A DNA stretch of 64,000 bases, from the NCBI GenBank assembly GCA_041688015.1, contig JBDNIY010000001.1, positions 310,001 through 374,000 on the forward strand. The letters run 5' to 3'. This DNA comes from Parvibaculum sp041688015 (GTDB lineage: Bacteria > Pseudomonadota > Alphaproteobacteria > Parvibaculales > Parvibaculaceae). Each line of letters starts with the position of its first letter. The stretch's first letter is position 1. Below, piece by piece: positions 34,255-42,064 of this stretch. A model generated the notes under the pieces. It ran no database searches. It worked only from the letters and a program-made list of their open reading frames with translations, and was not told where the DNA came from. Both the position numbers and the translations under genes were made by a program.

Positions 34255-34285
34255 TGAGTGCCTCCCCGGCAATTCTTTTGGTGGA

Positions 34286-34308
34286 ATTGAAACACGGGCG
34301 TGTTCAAT
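34286..34308. promoter_or_regulatory. Inverted repeat upstream of the P450 gene
   Basis: ATTGAA-A-CACG-GG-CGTG-TTCAAT forms 10-bp arms with one unpaired A. It is 32-54 bp upstream of the P450 ATG, where a repressor site would overlap the promoter. The symmetry resembles TetR-type operators. Alternatively it could serve as a weak terminator for the GNAT gene, but no T-run follows. Confidence 0.5.
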
Positions 34309-34336
34309 CGCAAAGAGATCCGTTAGATTTTTCGCT

Positions 34337-34948
34337 TCACAGCGCTATCGTGAACCAGATCGTATGGGCATTCTTGCCCATCGGCCGTTCTTTGAACCCG
34401 TAGTTGCGATAGAAATAAATTGCTCGCTCGTTGTTCAGTGCCACGCCCAGATGCACGCCGCGCGATCCCGCCATGTCCATCGTCTGCAAGAACTTGTCGA
34501 TCAGCTGCACGCCAACGCCTTGCCCCTGCGAGCGCGGCAACAGATTGATGTGCAAGTGCGACGGGTAGGTGTCCACAATGCGTTGCGGCGTTTTCGCTGG
34601 GTTGTGGATCAGAAAGGCGCGGAGTTGATCCGCCGTCCATTCGTCAAAAGGAATATCGGACGGGTCTTCATATTGCGGCTTCAGCAGAGGCCACCATTCC
34701 GTATCAAGCAATTCCGCAAAGGCGAGCGTATTGCGCGTGCCGACAACATATCCCGCCACGCCCTCGTCATCTTCCACAACAAAACAGGACTCCGGCTCAA
34801 AGATCGCATAGGGAGCGGCATAAATATGCCCAACCAGCTTGGGGTCTTTATAGAGTGCGGTCGCATCTCGACCGGCATCCCCGGTCTGCAAGGCGATGTT
34901 GTAAAGTGCGGGCGTATCGGTTTTGACGGCAGGTCGGATATTGGTCAT
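34337..34948 (-). CDS. GNAT-family N-acetyltransferase
   Basis: A 203-residue acyltransferase. The acetyl-CoA loop is LLPRSQGQGVGVQLID, followed by the LGVALNNERAIYFYRNYGF motif that is the usual GNAT C-terminal signature. The substrate is unknown; similar proteins are annotated as O-GlcNAcase-linked or aminoglycoside-like acetyltransferases without proof. It lies 21 nt after the globin gene on the same strand. Confidence 0.87.
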   Translation of the reverse strand: MTNIRPAVKTDTPALYNIALQTGDAGRDATALYKDPKLVGHIYAAPYAIFEPESCFVVEDDEGVAGYVVGTRNTLAFAELLDTEWWPLLKPQYEDPSDIPFDEWTADQLRAFLIHNPAKTPQRIVDTYPSHLHINLLPRSQGQGVGVQLIDKFLQTMDMAGSRGVHLGVALNNERAIYFYRNYGFKERPMGKNAHTIWFTIAL

Positions 34949-34969
34949 CGCACTCGTTTGTCATGGCAC

Positions 34970-35380
34970 TCAGGCGTGAACGGGAATCGTGTCAGAGATT
35001 TCCTTCAATAGCACAGACCAGGATTTTTCCATCTCGTCAGACCAGTCATTGCCAAGCGTCTCGCGAAATGTATCGCGGATCACGGCAAAGAAAGTCGCAA
35101 ACACATTCGGCGGCACGCCCATACCTTCATGGTTCATAATTTCGCTGCGCATGAGGTTGTCGGCATATTGCCTGTCACCGACAAAGTCGATGATTGCCGT
35201 CAGTGATTCCGACAGCATATGGCCCCGAACTGCATAGTTTTTGTCCATGACGAACAAAGATTCCATTTCCGGCTGTGCCGCGAAGAGCCGCTCATAGACC
35301 TGCGGCGTCGGGTCGCCAATGAGCTCGACGACCAATTCCAGCGATTGAAGAATTGGCTCTGGATTTATACCAAGACCCAT
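34970..35380 (-). CDS. Single-domain globin-like protein
   Basis: A 136-residue all-helical protein recognised as a globin by LELVVELIGDPTPQVYERLFAAQPEMESLF (helices A-C) and by SEIMNHEGMGVPPNVFATFF, where His is a candidate proximal heme ligand. Such bacterial globins bind O2 or NO. I rate the fold likely and the ligand chemistry unproven. GGAGGGAG lies upstream of the ATG. It forms a pair with the GNAT gene. Confidence 0.75.
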   Translation of the reverse strand: MGLGINPEPILQSLELVVELIGDPTPQVYERLFAAQPEMESLFVMDKNYAVRGHMLSESLTAIIDFVGDRQYADNLMRSEIMNHEGMGVPPNVFATFFAVIRDTFRETLGNDWSDEMEKSWSVLLKEISDTIPVHA

Positions 35381-35491
35381 GTTGATGCTCCCTCCGTAGG
35401 ATACTTTCACCACTTACTCTGCGTTCTTTTGTCCGAGCGTGCCCGCAGATTCTGCGCAGGGCAAGTGCGGCACTTATGCTAGTGTAGCGCC

Positions 35492-36394
35492 ATGGACGAT
35501 CCTTATGAGATATTGGGCGTAAAACGCGACGCCAAGGCTGATGAACTCAAATCGGCCTATCGCAAACTCGTCAAGCTGCACCATCCCGATCTCAATCCAG
35601 GCAAGAAGGAAGCTGAAGATCGCTTCAAGGCGGTAACAGCGGCTTACGATCTTTTGTCGGATGTGGAAAAGCGCGGCCGTTTCGATCGCGGCGAAATTGA
35701 TGCATCAGGTGCCGAGAGTGCGCCGGAGCGCCCCTTTTACCATGATTACGGTGACGCGCCGGGCGGCAGAAAATATAGGTCAAGCGCACAATTCGACCCC
35801 GACGATCTCGCGAGCATTTTTGGTCAGGCTTTTAATCGTCGGAGTGGTGGCTCCGGTGCGGAGTTCAGCGCTCAGGGCGCTGACGCCTATTATTCGCTCT
35901 CCGTCTCGTTCCTTGATGCCGCAATGGGGGCCAAGCGTCGCCTGACTTTGCCCGATGGCCAATCACTCGATGTGAACATTCCAGCGGGCCTCCAGCATGG
36001 CCAGATCCTGCGCCTCGCAGGCAAGGGCATGCCGGGCTTCGGCAAGGGCGGGACGGGCGACGCGTTGATTGAAGTCTCCGTCGCGCCACATGCTTTTTTC
36101 CGCAGAGAAGGCCGCGACATTCATGTCGAGTTACCGGTCACGCTCCAAGAGGCCGTGCTCGGTGCGAAAGTGGAAACGCCAACCATCAAAGGCCCGGTTC
36201 AATTGACCGTGCCGACACATGCCACATCCGGCACCCGTCTTCGCCTCAAAGGGCGCGGCATCGCAGGCGGCGACCAGTTCGTCACCTTGAAAGTGATGCT
36301 TCCGACGGACGAGGAAACCGAACTCGACACCTTCCTGAAAAACTGGGAACCGCATCATCCCTTTGATCCGCGCAAGCACATGGGGAGCAAATGA
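35492..36394 (+). CDS. DnaJ-family co-chaperone (CbpA-like, no zinc finger)
   Basis: A 300-residue J-protein with an N-terminal J domain (DPYEILGVKRDAKADELKSAYRK, HPD motif in LHHPDLNPGK), a Gly-containing linker, and two beta-barrel DnaJ_C domains (LTLPDGQSLDVNIPAGLQHGQ; LPVTLQEAVLGAKVETPT). The Cys-rich zinc-binding region of DnaJ is absent, as in CbpA. It stimulates DnaK ATPase and delivers substrates. The next gene, a CbpM-like modulator, overlaps by 4 nt, which supports the CbpA assignment. Confidence 0.9.
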   Translation: MDDPYEILGVKRDAKADELKSAYRKLVKLHHPDLNPGKKEAEDRFKAVTAAYDLLSDVEKRGRFDRGEIDASGAESAPERPFYHDYGDAPGGRKYRSSAQFDPDDLASIFGQAFNRRSGGSGAEFSAQGADAYYSLSVSFLDAAMGAKRRLTLPDGQSLDVNIPAGLQHGQILRLAGKGMPGFGKGGTGDALIEVSVAPHAFFRREGRDIHVELPVTLQEAVLGAKVETPTIKGPVQLTVPTHATSGTRLRLKGRGIAGGDQFVTLKVMLPTDEETELDTFLKNWEPHHPFDPRKHMGSK

Positions 36395-36735
36395 TGAAAA
36401 TCGCCGCCGTTGTCGCGCTTTTTCCCGACCTTCAGCAGGTCGAACTTACCACATGGATCGAACGGCGTTTTGTGCGCCCCGAGTCATCGTGCGAAGGGGA
36501 GGGCGAATGGGTATTCCACGAGATCGACGTCGCCCGCGTTCACCTGATCTATGACCTTCGTCGCAATCTCGATGTGCCGGATGATACCTTGCCGCTGCTT
36601 CTGTCGGTGCTCGACCAGCTTTACGATTTGCGCCGCAAGCTGAACGCAGTGAGTGACACTGTCGCCGGTTATCCGCCGGAGCTGCGTGACGCGCTGATGG
36701 CCGTCATCAGGGACGGTGGTCAAGCCGACGACTAA
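36391..36735 (+). CDS. CbpM-like chaperone modulator
   Basis: A 114-residue MerR-type helix-turn-helix-like protein: LFPDLQQVELTTWIERRFVRP, WVFHEIDVARVHLIYDLRRNLDVPDDTLPLLLSVLDQLYDLRR. CbpM binds the J domain of CbpA and blocks its action on DnaK. The ATGA overlap with the J-protein gene is the strongest support, as the overall sequence is weakly conserved. An adjacent second ATG is an alternative start. Confidence 0.75.
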   Translation: MMKIAAVVALFPDLQQVELTTWIERRFVRPESSCEGEGEWVFHEIDVARVHLIYDLRRNLDVPDDTLPLLLSVLDQLYDLRRKLNAVSDTVAGYPPELRDALMAVIRDGGQADD

Positions 36736-36748
36736 AGTGGTAGGGAGC

Positions 36749-37039
36749 TCAGGCCAGTCCTTGAACCAGCAAAACCGACCCCTTTGATCCGGCTTTTCGA
36801 TGCTTTGCCAGTTCCACATATTCCGGTGACCGGAACCAGTCGTTAAAGGCCTCGGCATCGGGGAAAGACACGATCACGATCCGTGTCGCGGCCCACTCGC
36901 CTTCCACCGCTTCCGGCGCCTCGTCCACTGCCAAAAGACTGCCGCGATACTTCTGGAAGATATCCATAAAGGTCGCTTCATAGCGTCCGTAGCTTTCCCG
37001 GTCGAATATTGAAAGTTGCGCAACAACAAAGACAGTCAT
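36749..37039 (-). CDS. DUF1330-family protein
   Basis: A 96-residue ferredoxin-like-fold protein of the DUF1330 (dimeric alpha/beta barrel) family, recognised by LSIFDRESYGRYEATFMDIFQKYRGSLLAVDEAP, ATRIVIVSFPDAEAFNDWFRSPEY and a conserved C-terminal strand. Function unknown; no catalytic motif. It is convergent with cbpM. Confidence 0.8.
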   Translation of the reverse strand: MTVFVVAQLSIFDRESYGRYEATFMDIFQKYRGSLLAVDEAPEAVEGEWAATRIVIVSFPDAEAFNDWFRSPEYVELAKHRKAGSKGSVLLVQGLA

Positions 37040-37177
37040 GTTTCATTTCCTATAGTGCGTGAACCTACATTGAGGACGAGATAGCGGACAATGGACAGTC
37101 ATAAGTGGCACAAGCCCATTTGTCTAAAAGGATGACCGGAAGCGTCTTTCCTTTGAGAAACGGGTCAAAAGGTCGCC

Positions 37178-37206
37178 TTTACAGCCGTTTTTGCCTCCTG
37201 TATGGT
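37178..37206 (+). promoter_or_regulatory. Candidate promoter of the asd leader
   Basis: TTTACA (37178-37183) and TATGGT (37201-37206) are spaced by 17 bp. The -35 matches the sigma-70 consensus at five of six positions, the -10 at four of six. Transcription would begin about 37213-37216, at or next to the leader ORF ATG, making that ORF leaderless. The rest of the 366-bp gap before asd (37040-37405) upstream of this promoter holds nothing I recognise. Confidence 0.55.
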
Positions 37207-37215
37207 TCCGACATC

Positions 37216-37296
37216 ATGCAGACGCTGACGACCAAACGTAAAGTCACCGCGACCGCCCCGAAAACCGGGGCAGGGCCGTTGAAGGCATGCGTCTGA
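37216..37296 (+). CDS. Putative Thr/Lys-rich leader peptide of the asd attenuator
   Basis: A 26-codon ORF, MQTLTTKRKVTATAPKTG followed by eight more residues, with six Thr and four Lys codons packed into its first 17 positions. It runs across the first of two interchangeable GC hairpins, and a terminator follows 27 nt after its stop. No Shine-Dalgarno precedes it, but the predicted start site at its ATG would make it leaderless. The trpL leader of Sinorhizobium is a precedent. Thr and Lys are end products of the pathway in which Asd acts. No homologue search was possible; it could be fortuitous coding. Confidence 0.55.
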   Translation: MQTLTTKRKVTATAPKTGAGPLKACV

Positions 37297-37352
37297 ACTG
37301 AATTCAGCACCGCAAACTTGAACAAAGCCCCGTCGAACGATCCGGGGCTTTT
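37255..37352 (+). promoter_or_regulatory. Candidate transcription attenuator upstream of asd
   Basis: Four arms occur in order: 1, GCCCCG (37255-37260); 2, CGGGGC (37266-37271); 3, GCCCCG (37327-37332); 4, CGGGGC (37343-37348), then TTTT. Pairing 1:2 and 3:4 (3:4 extended to 9 bp by AAA/TTT) gives a terminator; pairing 2:3 prevents it. Arm 1 lies within the leader ORF, immediately after its Thr codons, so a ribosome stalled there would mask arm 1 and favour 2:3. asd starts 54 nt after the T-run. Ribosome-mediated control by Thr, or Thr plus Lys, is inferred. Confidence 0.6.
37324..37352 (+). terminator. Terminator hairpin of the asd leader
   Basis: AAAGCCCCG, a 10-nt loop and CGGGGCTTT give a 9-bp stem ending in a short T-run. 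It lies between the leader ORF and asd, so it must be read through for asd expression from the upstream promoter. Confidence 0.8.
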
Positions 37353-37405
37353 GGTTTACCACGCATCCCCCCGACTATTGCGGCGCATAAAATAATGAGG
37401 ACCAA

Positions 37406-38446
37406 ATGACCGATCAAAATTACGCTGCCCCCGTCGTTGCTATTGTCGGTGCAACAGGAGCCGTCGGCGTCGAGATGATCCATTGCCTTGAGCAGCGCAA
37501 TTTCCCGCTGTCCCGTTTGAAACTTCTAGCATCGCCACGCTCGGCAGGCCGCAAGATGAAGTTCAAGAACGAGGAAATCACTGTTCAACCGTTGTCGGAT
37601 CAGAGCTTCAAGGATGTGGACATCGCGCTTTTCTCGGCGTCGGGTGCAGTCTCGCGTGAGTTCGCCCCCATTGCTGTCAAGGATGGTTGCGTTGTCGTTG
37701 ACAATTCATCCGCCTTCCGCATGGACCCGACCGTGCCCCTCGTCGTGCCGGAAATCAACGCCACTGAGATCGCAAAGCACAAAGGCATCATCGCCAATCC
37801 GAATTGCGCGGCCATCATTTCGATCACGCCACTTTGGCCGGTACATCAGAAAAATCCGATCAAGCGGCTGATTATTTCCACCTATCAATCTGCCTCTGGC
37901 GCAGGTGCCGCCGCCATGGATGAGCTTATGGAATCGACCCGCGCTTACGTCGAAGGTCGTGACTACAAGCCGACGGTCTTGCCGCATCCCTATGCCTTCA
38001 ATCTCTTCAATCACAACACCAAGGTTGATCCCGAAACGGGCTACAACGACGAAGAAATAAAGGTCATTGAGGAAGCAAAAAAGATATTCGGCGACCAGTC
38101 GATGGCGATCTCTGCGACTTGCGTTCGCGTGCCGGTGCTGCGTGCGCATTCCGTGTCGATCACCTTTGAATGCGCCACGCCGATCAAGGCGTCCGATGTA
38201 CGCGAAATGATGAAGACCGCGCCGGGTGTGAAGCTGGTGGACGATTGGGAAAACAACTACTTCCCCATGCCCAAGGACGCCTCGGGTCAGGACGACATCC
38301 TTGTGGGCCGTATCCGTCAGGACCTGTCGGACAAATCGGGCAAGTCGGTGACACTTTTCACCGCTGGTGATCAACTTCTCAAGGGTGCCGCGCTTAACGC
38401 CGTCCAGATCGCGGAACATCTGGTGAAGGTGCCCGCTCTGGCCTAA
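37406..38446 (+). CDS. asd: Aspartate-semialdehyde dehydrogenase
   Basis: A 346-residue NADPH enzyme that reduces aspartyl-4-phosphate to the semialdehyde, the branch point to Lys/diaminopimelate, Thr and Met. It shows the Rossmann start VVAIVGATGAVGVEM, FSASGAVSRE, VDNSSAFRMD, the nucleophile Cys134 in ANPNCAAIIS, the STYQSASGAGAAAM loop and the RVPVLRAHSVS motif with the catalytic His. A good GAGGA site precedes the ATG. It lies behind a likely attenuator and before a strong palindrome, so it is probably monocistronic. Confidence 0.97.
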   Translation: MTDQNYAAPVVAIVGATGAVGVEMIHCLEQRNFPLSRLKLLASPRSAGRKMKFKNEEITVQPLSDQSFKDVDIALFSASGAVSREFAPIAVKDGCVVVDNSSAFRMDPTVPLVVPEINATEIAKHKGIIANPNCAAIISITPLWPVHQKNPIKRLIISTYQSASGAGAAAMDELMESTRAYVEGRDYKPTVLPHPYAFNLFNHNTKVDPETGYNDEEIKVIEEAKKIFGDQSMAISATCVRVPVLRAHSVSITFECATPIKASDVREMMKTAPGVKLVDDWENNYFPMPKDASGQDDILVGRIRQDLSDKSGKSVTLFTAGDQLLKGAALNAVQIAEHLVKVPALA

Positions 38447-38466
38447 TTGCGTTGCGCTCTAAATAC

Positions 38467-38501
38467 GCTGTCATGGCTGGACTTGATCCGGCCATGACAG
38501 C
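38467..38501. terminator. Perfect 11-bp hairpin after asd
   Basis: GCTGTCATGGC (38467-38477) and GCCATGACAGC (38491-38501) pair perfectly across a 13-nt loop containing GGACTTGATCC. There is only a weak T-rich tail. The sequence resembles the CATGGCCGGRCTTGWCCCGGCCATG palindromes scattered in Alphaproteobacteria, here probably serving as the asd terminator. Confidence 0.6.
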
Positions 38502-38615
38502 TATTTGTGTGGTGTCGTGCCTTGTTCCCCAGCGTCAACCATTCCGCCGCTGGACATGGCGCGCCCAAACCTTATTCTCCCGCTAACCAGAACTGAAACG
38601 CAGGGAGATTGCATC

Positions 38616-40172
38616 ATGGCCATCACACCAGAAGACCGCACACCCGTCCTCGTTGGTGTCGGCCAACTTGTGCAGAAAGAAAAGGATGTAGAGAAGGCGA
38701 AATCGCCGCTCCATCTGTTGGAAGACGCCGCGCGCCTCGCCGCGCAGGACGCAGGCCTCGGCGACAAGCTCTGGCCGCTGGTCGATAACATCACAGTCGT
38801 CCGTTTTATCACCGACAGCCCGGACTCGCGCCGTCTGCCATTTGGTCGTTATGACAATGCGCCCAAATCTCTCGGCAATATGCTGGGCGCGAATGCCTCA
38901 AAGAATTGCTATGGGCCGACGGGTGGCAACACGCCGCAAATGCTGGTCAATCATACGGCTGAATTGATCGCCAATGGCGAGACAGACATCGCGCTGGTCG
39001 CAGGCGCTGAGGCTTTCGCCACCATGATGCGCGCGCTAGGGCAGGGCAAGATGCTCCCATGGCATGACGAAGTACCGGAAAAGCGCATCGACATCGGCTA
39101 TGAACGCGAAGGCGTGACACCGGTCGAGAAAGCGCACAAGCTACAGTATCCGGTGAACATCTATCCGTTGTTTGAAAGTGCCATTCGCGGTCAGAAGGGC
39201 TTGAGCGTTCACGATCACCAATTGGCCATTGGCCGTCTCATGTCGCCTTTCACCGAAGTCGCAGCCAAACACCCGCAAGCCTGGTTCCCGACGGTGCGCA
39301 GTCCAGAGGAAATCGCGACGGCAAGTGAAAGCAACCGCTATGTTGGCTTTCCCTACACGAAATATATGAACGCCGTCATGCAGGTCGATCAGGCGGGTGC
39401 CGTCGTCATGATGTCAGTCGCTAAGGCGCGCGAGCTTGGCGTGGCTGAAGATAAATGGGTCTATCTTCATGGCTGTGCCGACGCCAATGACATCTGGTTC
39501 CCAACAGAGCGCGTGAATTACCATTCCTCGCCCGCCATCAAAATGATGGGCGAAAAGGCTTTCAGCATGTCGGGTTGGAATATCAACGAGATTGACTATT
39601 TCGACCTCTATTCCTGCTTTCCGTCTGCCGTGCAGATCGGCCGTGACGCTCTGGGCATCGCTGAAGACGATTCCCGCGCCCTCACCGTCACTGGCGGCCT
39701 TCCGTATTTCGGCGGCGCGGGCAATGCCTATGTCATGCTCTCCATCGTCACCATGATTGAAAAACTGCGCGCCAAACGCGGCTCCAAGGGGCTCGTCACC
39801 TCAAATGGTTGGTATGTGACAAAACACGGACTGGGCCTCTATTCAACCGATCCCAAGGCCGGAAACTGGAAGCGTGAAGCGCCCGCAACCTATCAGGTGA
39901 TTATCGATAATGAAGCGCATCCCGCTGTCAACGAGCAGCCAAAAGGTCGTGCCAAAATCGAAACCTACGCTGTTGTGAATGGCCGCGAGGGCGCTGAGTT
40001 TGCGGTGCTCTTTGGTCGTTTGGAAGACACTGGTGCCCGCTTTGTGGCGCACACACCGTCCGACAAAGCGACACTGGATGAGATGATGACGCATGATCAA
40101 CTTGGTCGCATGGGCACCGTCGCGCCAGCTGCCGAGCCTGGCAAGGATGTCAATATTTTCACGCCGGGATAA
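38616..40172 (+). CDS. Thiolase-like acetyl-CoA acetyltransferase family protein
   Basis: A 518-residue thiolase-superfamily protein. It begins TPVLVGVGQLVQKEKDVEKAKSPL and has GPTGGNTPQMLVNHTAELIANGETDIALVAGAEAF, NEIDYFDLYSCFPSAVQIG and the TVTGGLPYFGGAGNAY motif. The Cys in DLYSCFPS and the His in KHGLG recall thiolase active-site elements in altered context, as in the SCP2-thiolase-like branch. A C-terminal OB-like domain (about 420-518) follows. It probably acts on acyl-CoA chains; reaction unproven. GGGAG precedes the ATG at 38616. It is alone on its transcript. Confidence 0.85.
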   Translation: MAITPEDRTPVLVGVGQLVQKEKDVEKAKSPLHLLEDAARLAAQDAGLGDKLWPLVDNITVVRFITDSPDSRRLPFGRYDNAPKSLGNMLGANASKNCYGPTGGNTPQMLVNHTAELIANGETDIALVAGAEAFATMMRALGQGKMLPWHDEVPEKRIDIGYEREGVTPVEKAHKLQYPVNIYPLFESAIRGQKGLSVHDHQLAIGRLMSPFTEVAAKHPQAWFPTVRSPEEIATASESNRYVGFPYTKYMNAVMQVDQAGAVVMMSVAKARELGVAEDKWVYLHGCADANDIWFPTERVNYHSSPAIKMMGEKAFSMSGWNINEIDYFDLYSCFPSAVQIGRDALGIAEDDSRALTVTGGLPYFGGAGNAYVMLSIVTMIEKLRAKRGSKGLVTSNGWYVTKHGLGLYSTDPKAGNWKREAPATYQVIIDNEAHPAVNEQPKGRAKIETYAVVNGREGAEFAVLFGRLEDTGARFVAHTPSDKATLDEMMTHDQLGRMGTVAPAAEPGKDVNIFTPG

Positions 40173-40207
40173 GCTGTTCCCAACTGTATTATCTTTGGGA
40201 GGACGCT

Positions 40208-41492
40208 TTGGAACGGACCGACTATCAACGCGAGCACAATCTAGAATCGCACGTACCACCGTCGTCAGTCGCCTCTTATCCGACGAGAGGCGGTAACGTG
40301 GTCAACCGCTTATTGACGGTGTTCACGCCTTCCGACGTATCTGTGAAGCAATAGAGGCAGCCCAGTATAGTGTTTGGGGGACGGTCGCCTTTATTGATTC
40401 TAATTTTGAGATGCCCGACGGGCGCGGAAGCCTGTTTGATGTTCTTGATCGTGCTAAAAAGCGCGGGCTCGATGTCCGTGTGATTTTCTGGCGCATAAAC
40501 GATGATATCGGCTTTGCGGGAGAAACGGTTTTCTCTGGGACGGCTGAGCATCAGCGGATGCTTTCCGAGCGGAGAACAGATTTTCACATTCGCTGGGACC
40601 GTGCACACAAGCTTTACTGTCAGCATCAAAAATCATGGCTCATAGATGTGGCACACCCGAGCGAAGTTGTTTTTGTTGGCGGTATAAACCTCGATAAGCC
40701 ATCTCTCGTCCTGCCGGGGCATGATCATGACAATGATCCTCAGACCCATGACATCTATCTCGAACTGCGCGGCCTCTCAGCAAGCGACGTACATCACAAT
40801 TTTGAAGGCATCTCCTGCAATCACGGAGGCGGTCATTATACGGATATGACACCCGCACCGGGGGGAATGAATTTCCCATTCATGAAGGCGAATTCAGTAT
40901 CTTTGATCAATATTTGAAAGCAATCGATGCGGCTCAAAGTTCGATCTATATCGAAGACCAGTCCATCGGTGCGCCGGAATTTGTCGAAAAACTCGTGGTA
41001 GCGCTTTCTCGCGGTGTTGAGATTGTCTATCTCATGCCTGCGGAAGCAAATGTGTTGATGCGGGAGTGGCGGCGCCTGCCAAAGAGTAAGTCATTTTTCG
41101 ATCAACTCTCTGCGCTTGGGCAGTACGAGAACTTCACGCTGGCAGGCATTGCCGCAACCGGCCCAGATGGCGTTTCTCGCAATATTTTTGTTCATGCAAA
41201 AACCGCATTGATCGACGACCATTGGGCAACTATCGGTTCATGCAATATCGGCGCTCGTTCCTTTTTCGGCGATACTAAACTTAATGCGTCGTTCTGGGCT
41301 CCCGACGTCGTGCGTGCGTTGAGGTGCGATCTGTTTACTGAACATCTGGGCGTTGATACTTCCGCGCTCAATGATCGTGCGGCGCTGACTATCTTTCGAC
41401 AAACAGCACAGGCAAACCTTGATCGTCGTCAACAGGGACGCAAGATGGAAGGGTTAGCCTTCAGCATTGATCCAGCAACCTACGCGATGTGA
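40208..41492 (+). pseudogene. Frameshifted phospholipase D-like protein
   Basis: One ancestral PLD-family reading frame is spread over three frames. It starts TTG at 40208 behind GGGAGG (ERTDYQREHNLES, then GGNVVNRL), shifts at about 40307-40312 (continuing IDGVHAFRRICEAIEAAQYSVW), and shifts again in the G6 run at 40860-40865 (continuing PIHEGEFSIFDQYLKAIDAAQ). Both fit single-base deletions. The two HKD-type motifs, HQKSWLID and HAKTALIDDHW, survive. Compared with the family it also seems to lack roughly 60 residues after VHHNF. It is either decayed or, for the two single-base shifts, a sequencing error. Confidence 0.85.
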
Positions 41493-41544
41493 GCTGCCGT
41501 GGATTTCAAAAGGCACGGACCTCGTCAGGGTCTTTTGTGGCTCA

Positions 41545-41910
41545 TTACCAAAGCCAGCTATCGACGTTTTCAATTGCGCGGCCTTCACCTGCTGCGATGA
41601 AACCTTTGATTGAGCGCACGAGAAACCAGATCACCGTGGCCAGAAGGACTAGCCAGCCAACCAGCACAAACGTCGAGATGATGCCGACGATCGAATAGAG
41701 CATGCCGATCCAGAAAGTGCGGATTTGCCACGTATAATGCGATGCTGTCACGGCGCTTGCGCTAGCGCGCTTCAGATAGGCCACGATCAGGCCGGCAATG
41801 CTGGTAATGCCAACAGCAAAACTGATGAAATAAAGAATATAGACAAGTTTTGCGCCGTCCAAGTCGCCCGCTTGTGGTTGAGTGGCCGGCGGCGTCGTTG
41901 TGTCGGTCAT
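41545..41910 (-). CDS. DUF4870-like small membrane protein
   Basis: A 121-residue protein with a Thr/Pro/Gln-rich N-terminus and three hydrophobic segments (about 22-45, 60-80 and 80-101), of the DUF4870/Tic20-like group found in many bacteria (YILYFISFAVGITSIAGLIVAYLKR; HYTWQIRTFWIGM). Function unknown. AGGA lies upstream of the ATG at 41910. It is convergent with the PLD-like pseudogene. Confidence 0.8.
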   Translation of the reverse strand: MTDTTTPPATQPQAGDLDGAKLVYILYFISFAVGITSIAGLIVAYLKRASASAVTASHYTWQIRTFWIGMLYSIVGIISTFVLVGWLVLLATVIWFLVRSIKGFIAAGEGRAIENVDSWLW

Positions 41911-42064
41911 TTCGGTTTTCCTCTCCGATGAATCGCCACAGGCAAGGCTAACGCTTCGACGCACTTATAGCTACCCGCTTTGAGCCCTTCCGTTCGTGGC
42001 TCCATCGGGGCAAACTGCGGCCCGTTAAATTCCAATCACACCTACGTGAAGGTATCTGAGTCAT

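Noticed and set aside
37105..37215. N-terminal extension of the asd leader frame from a GTG at 37105
   Set aside because: It lies upstream of the candidate promoter and has no ribosome site; the 26-codon version fits the attenuator better.
40411..40917. Two separate PLD-domain genes (40411-40917 and 40914-41492)
   Set aside because: Each has only half a PLD enzyme, the second begins at an internal Leu codon, and family sequence continues across both frames, so a single disrupted gene is the better reading.
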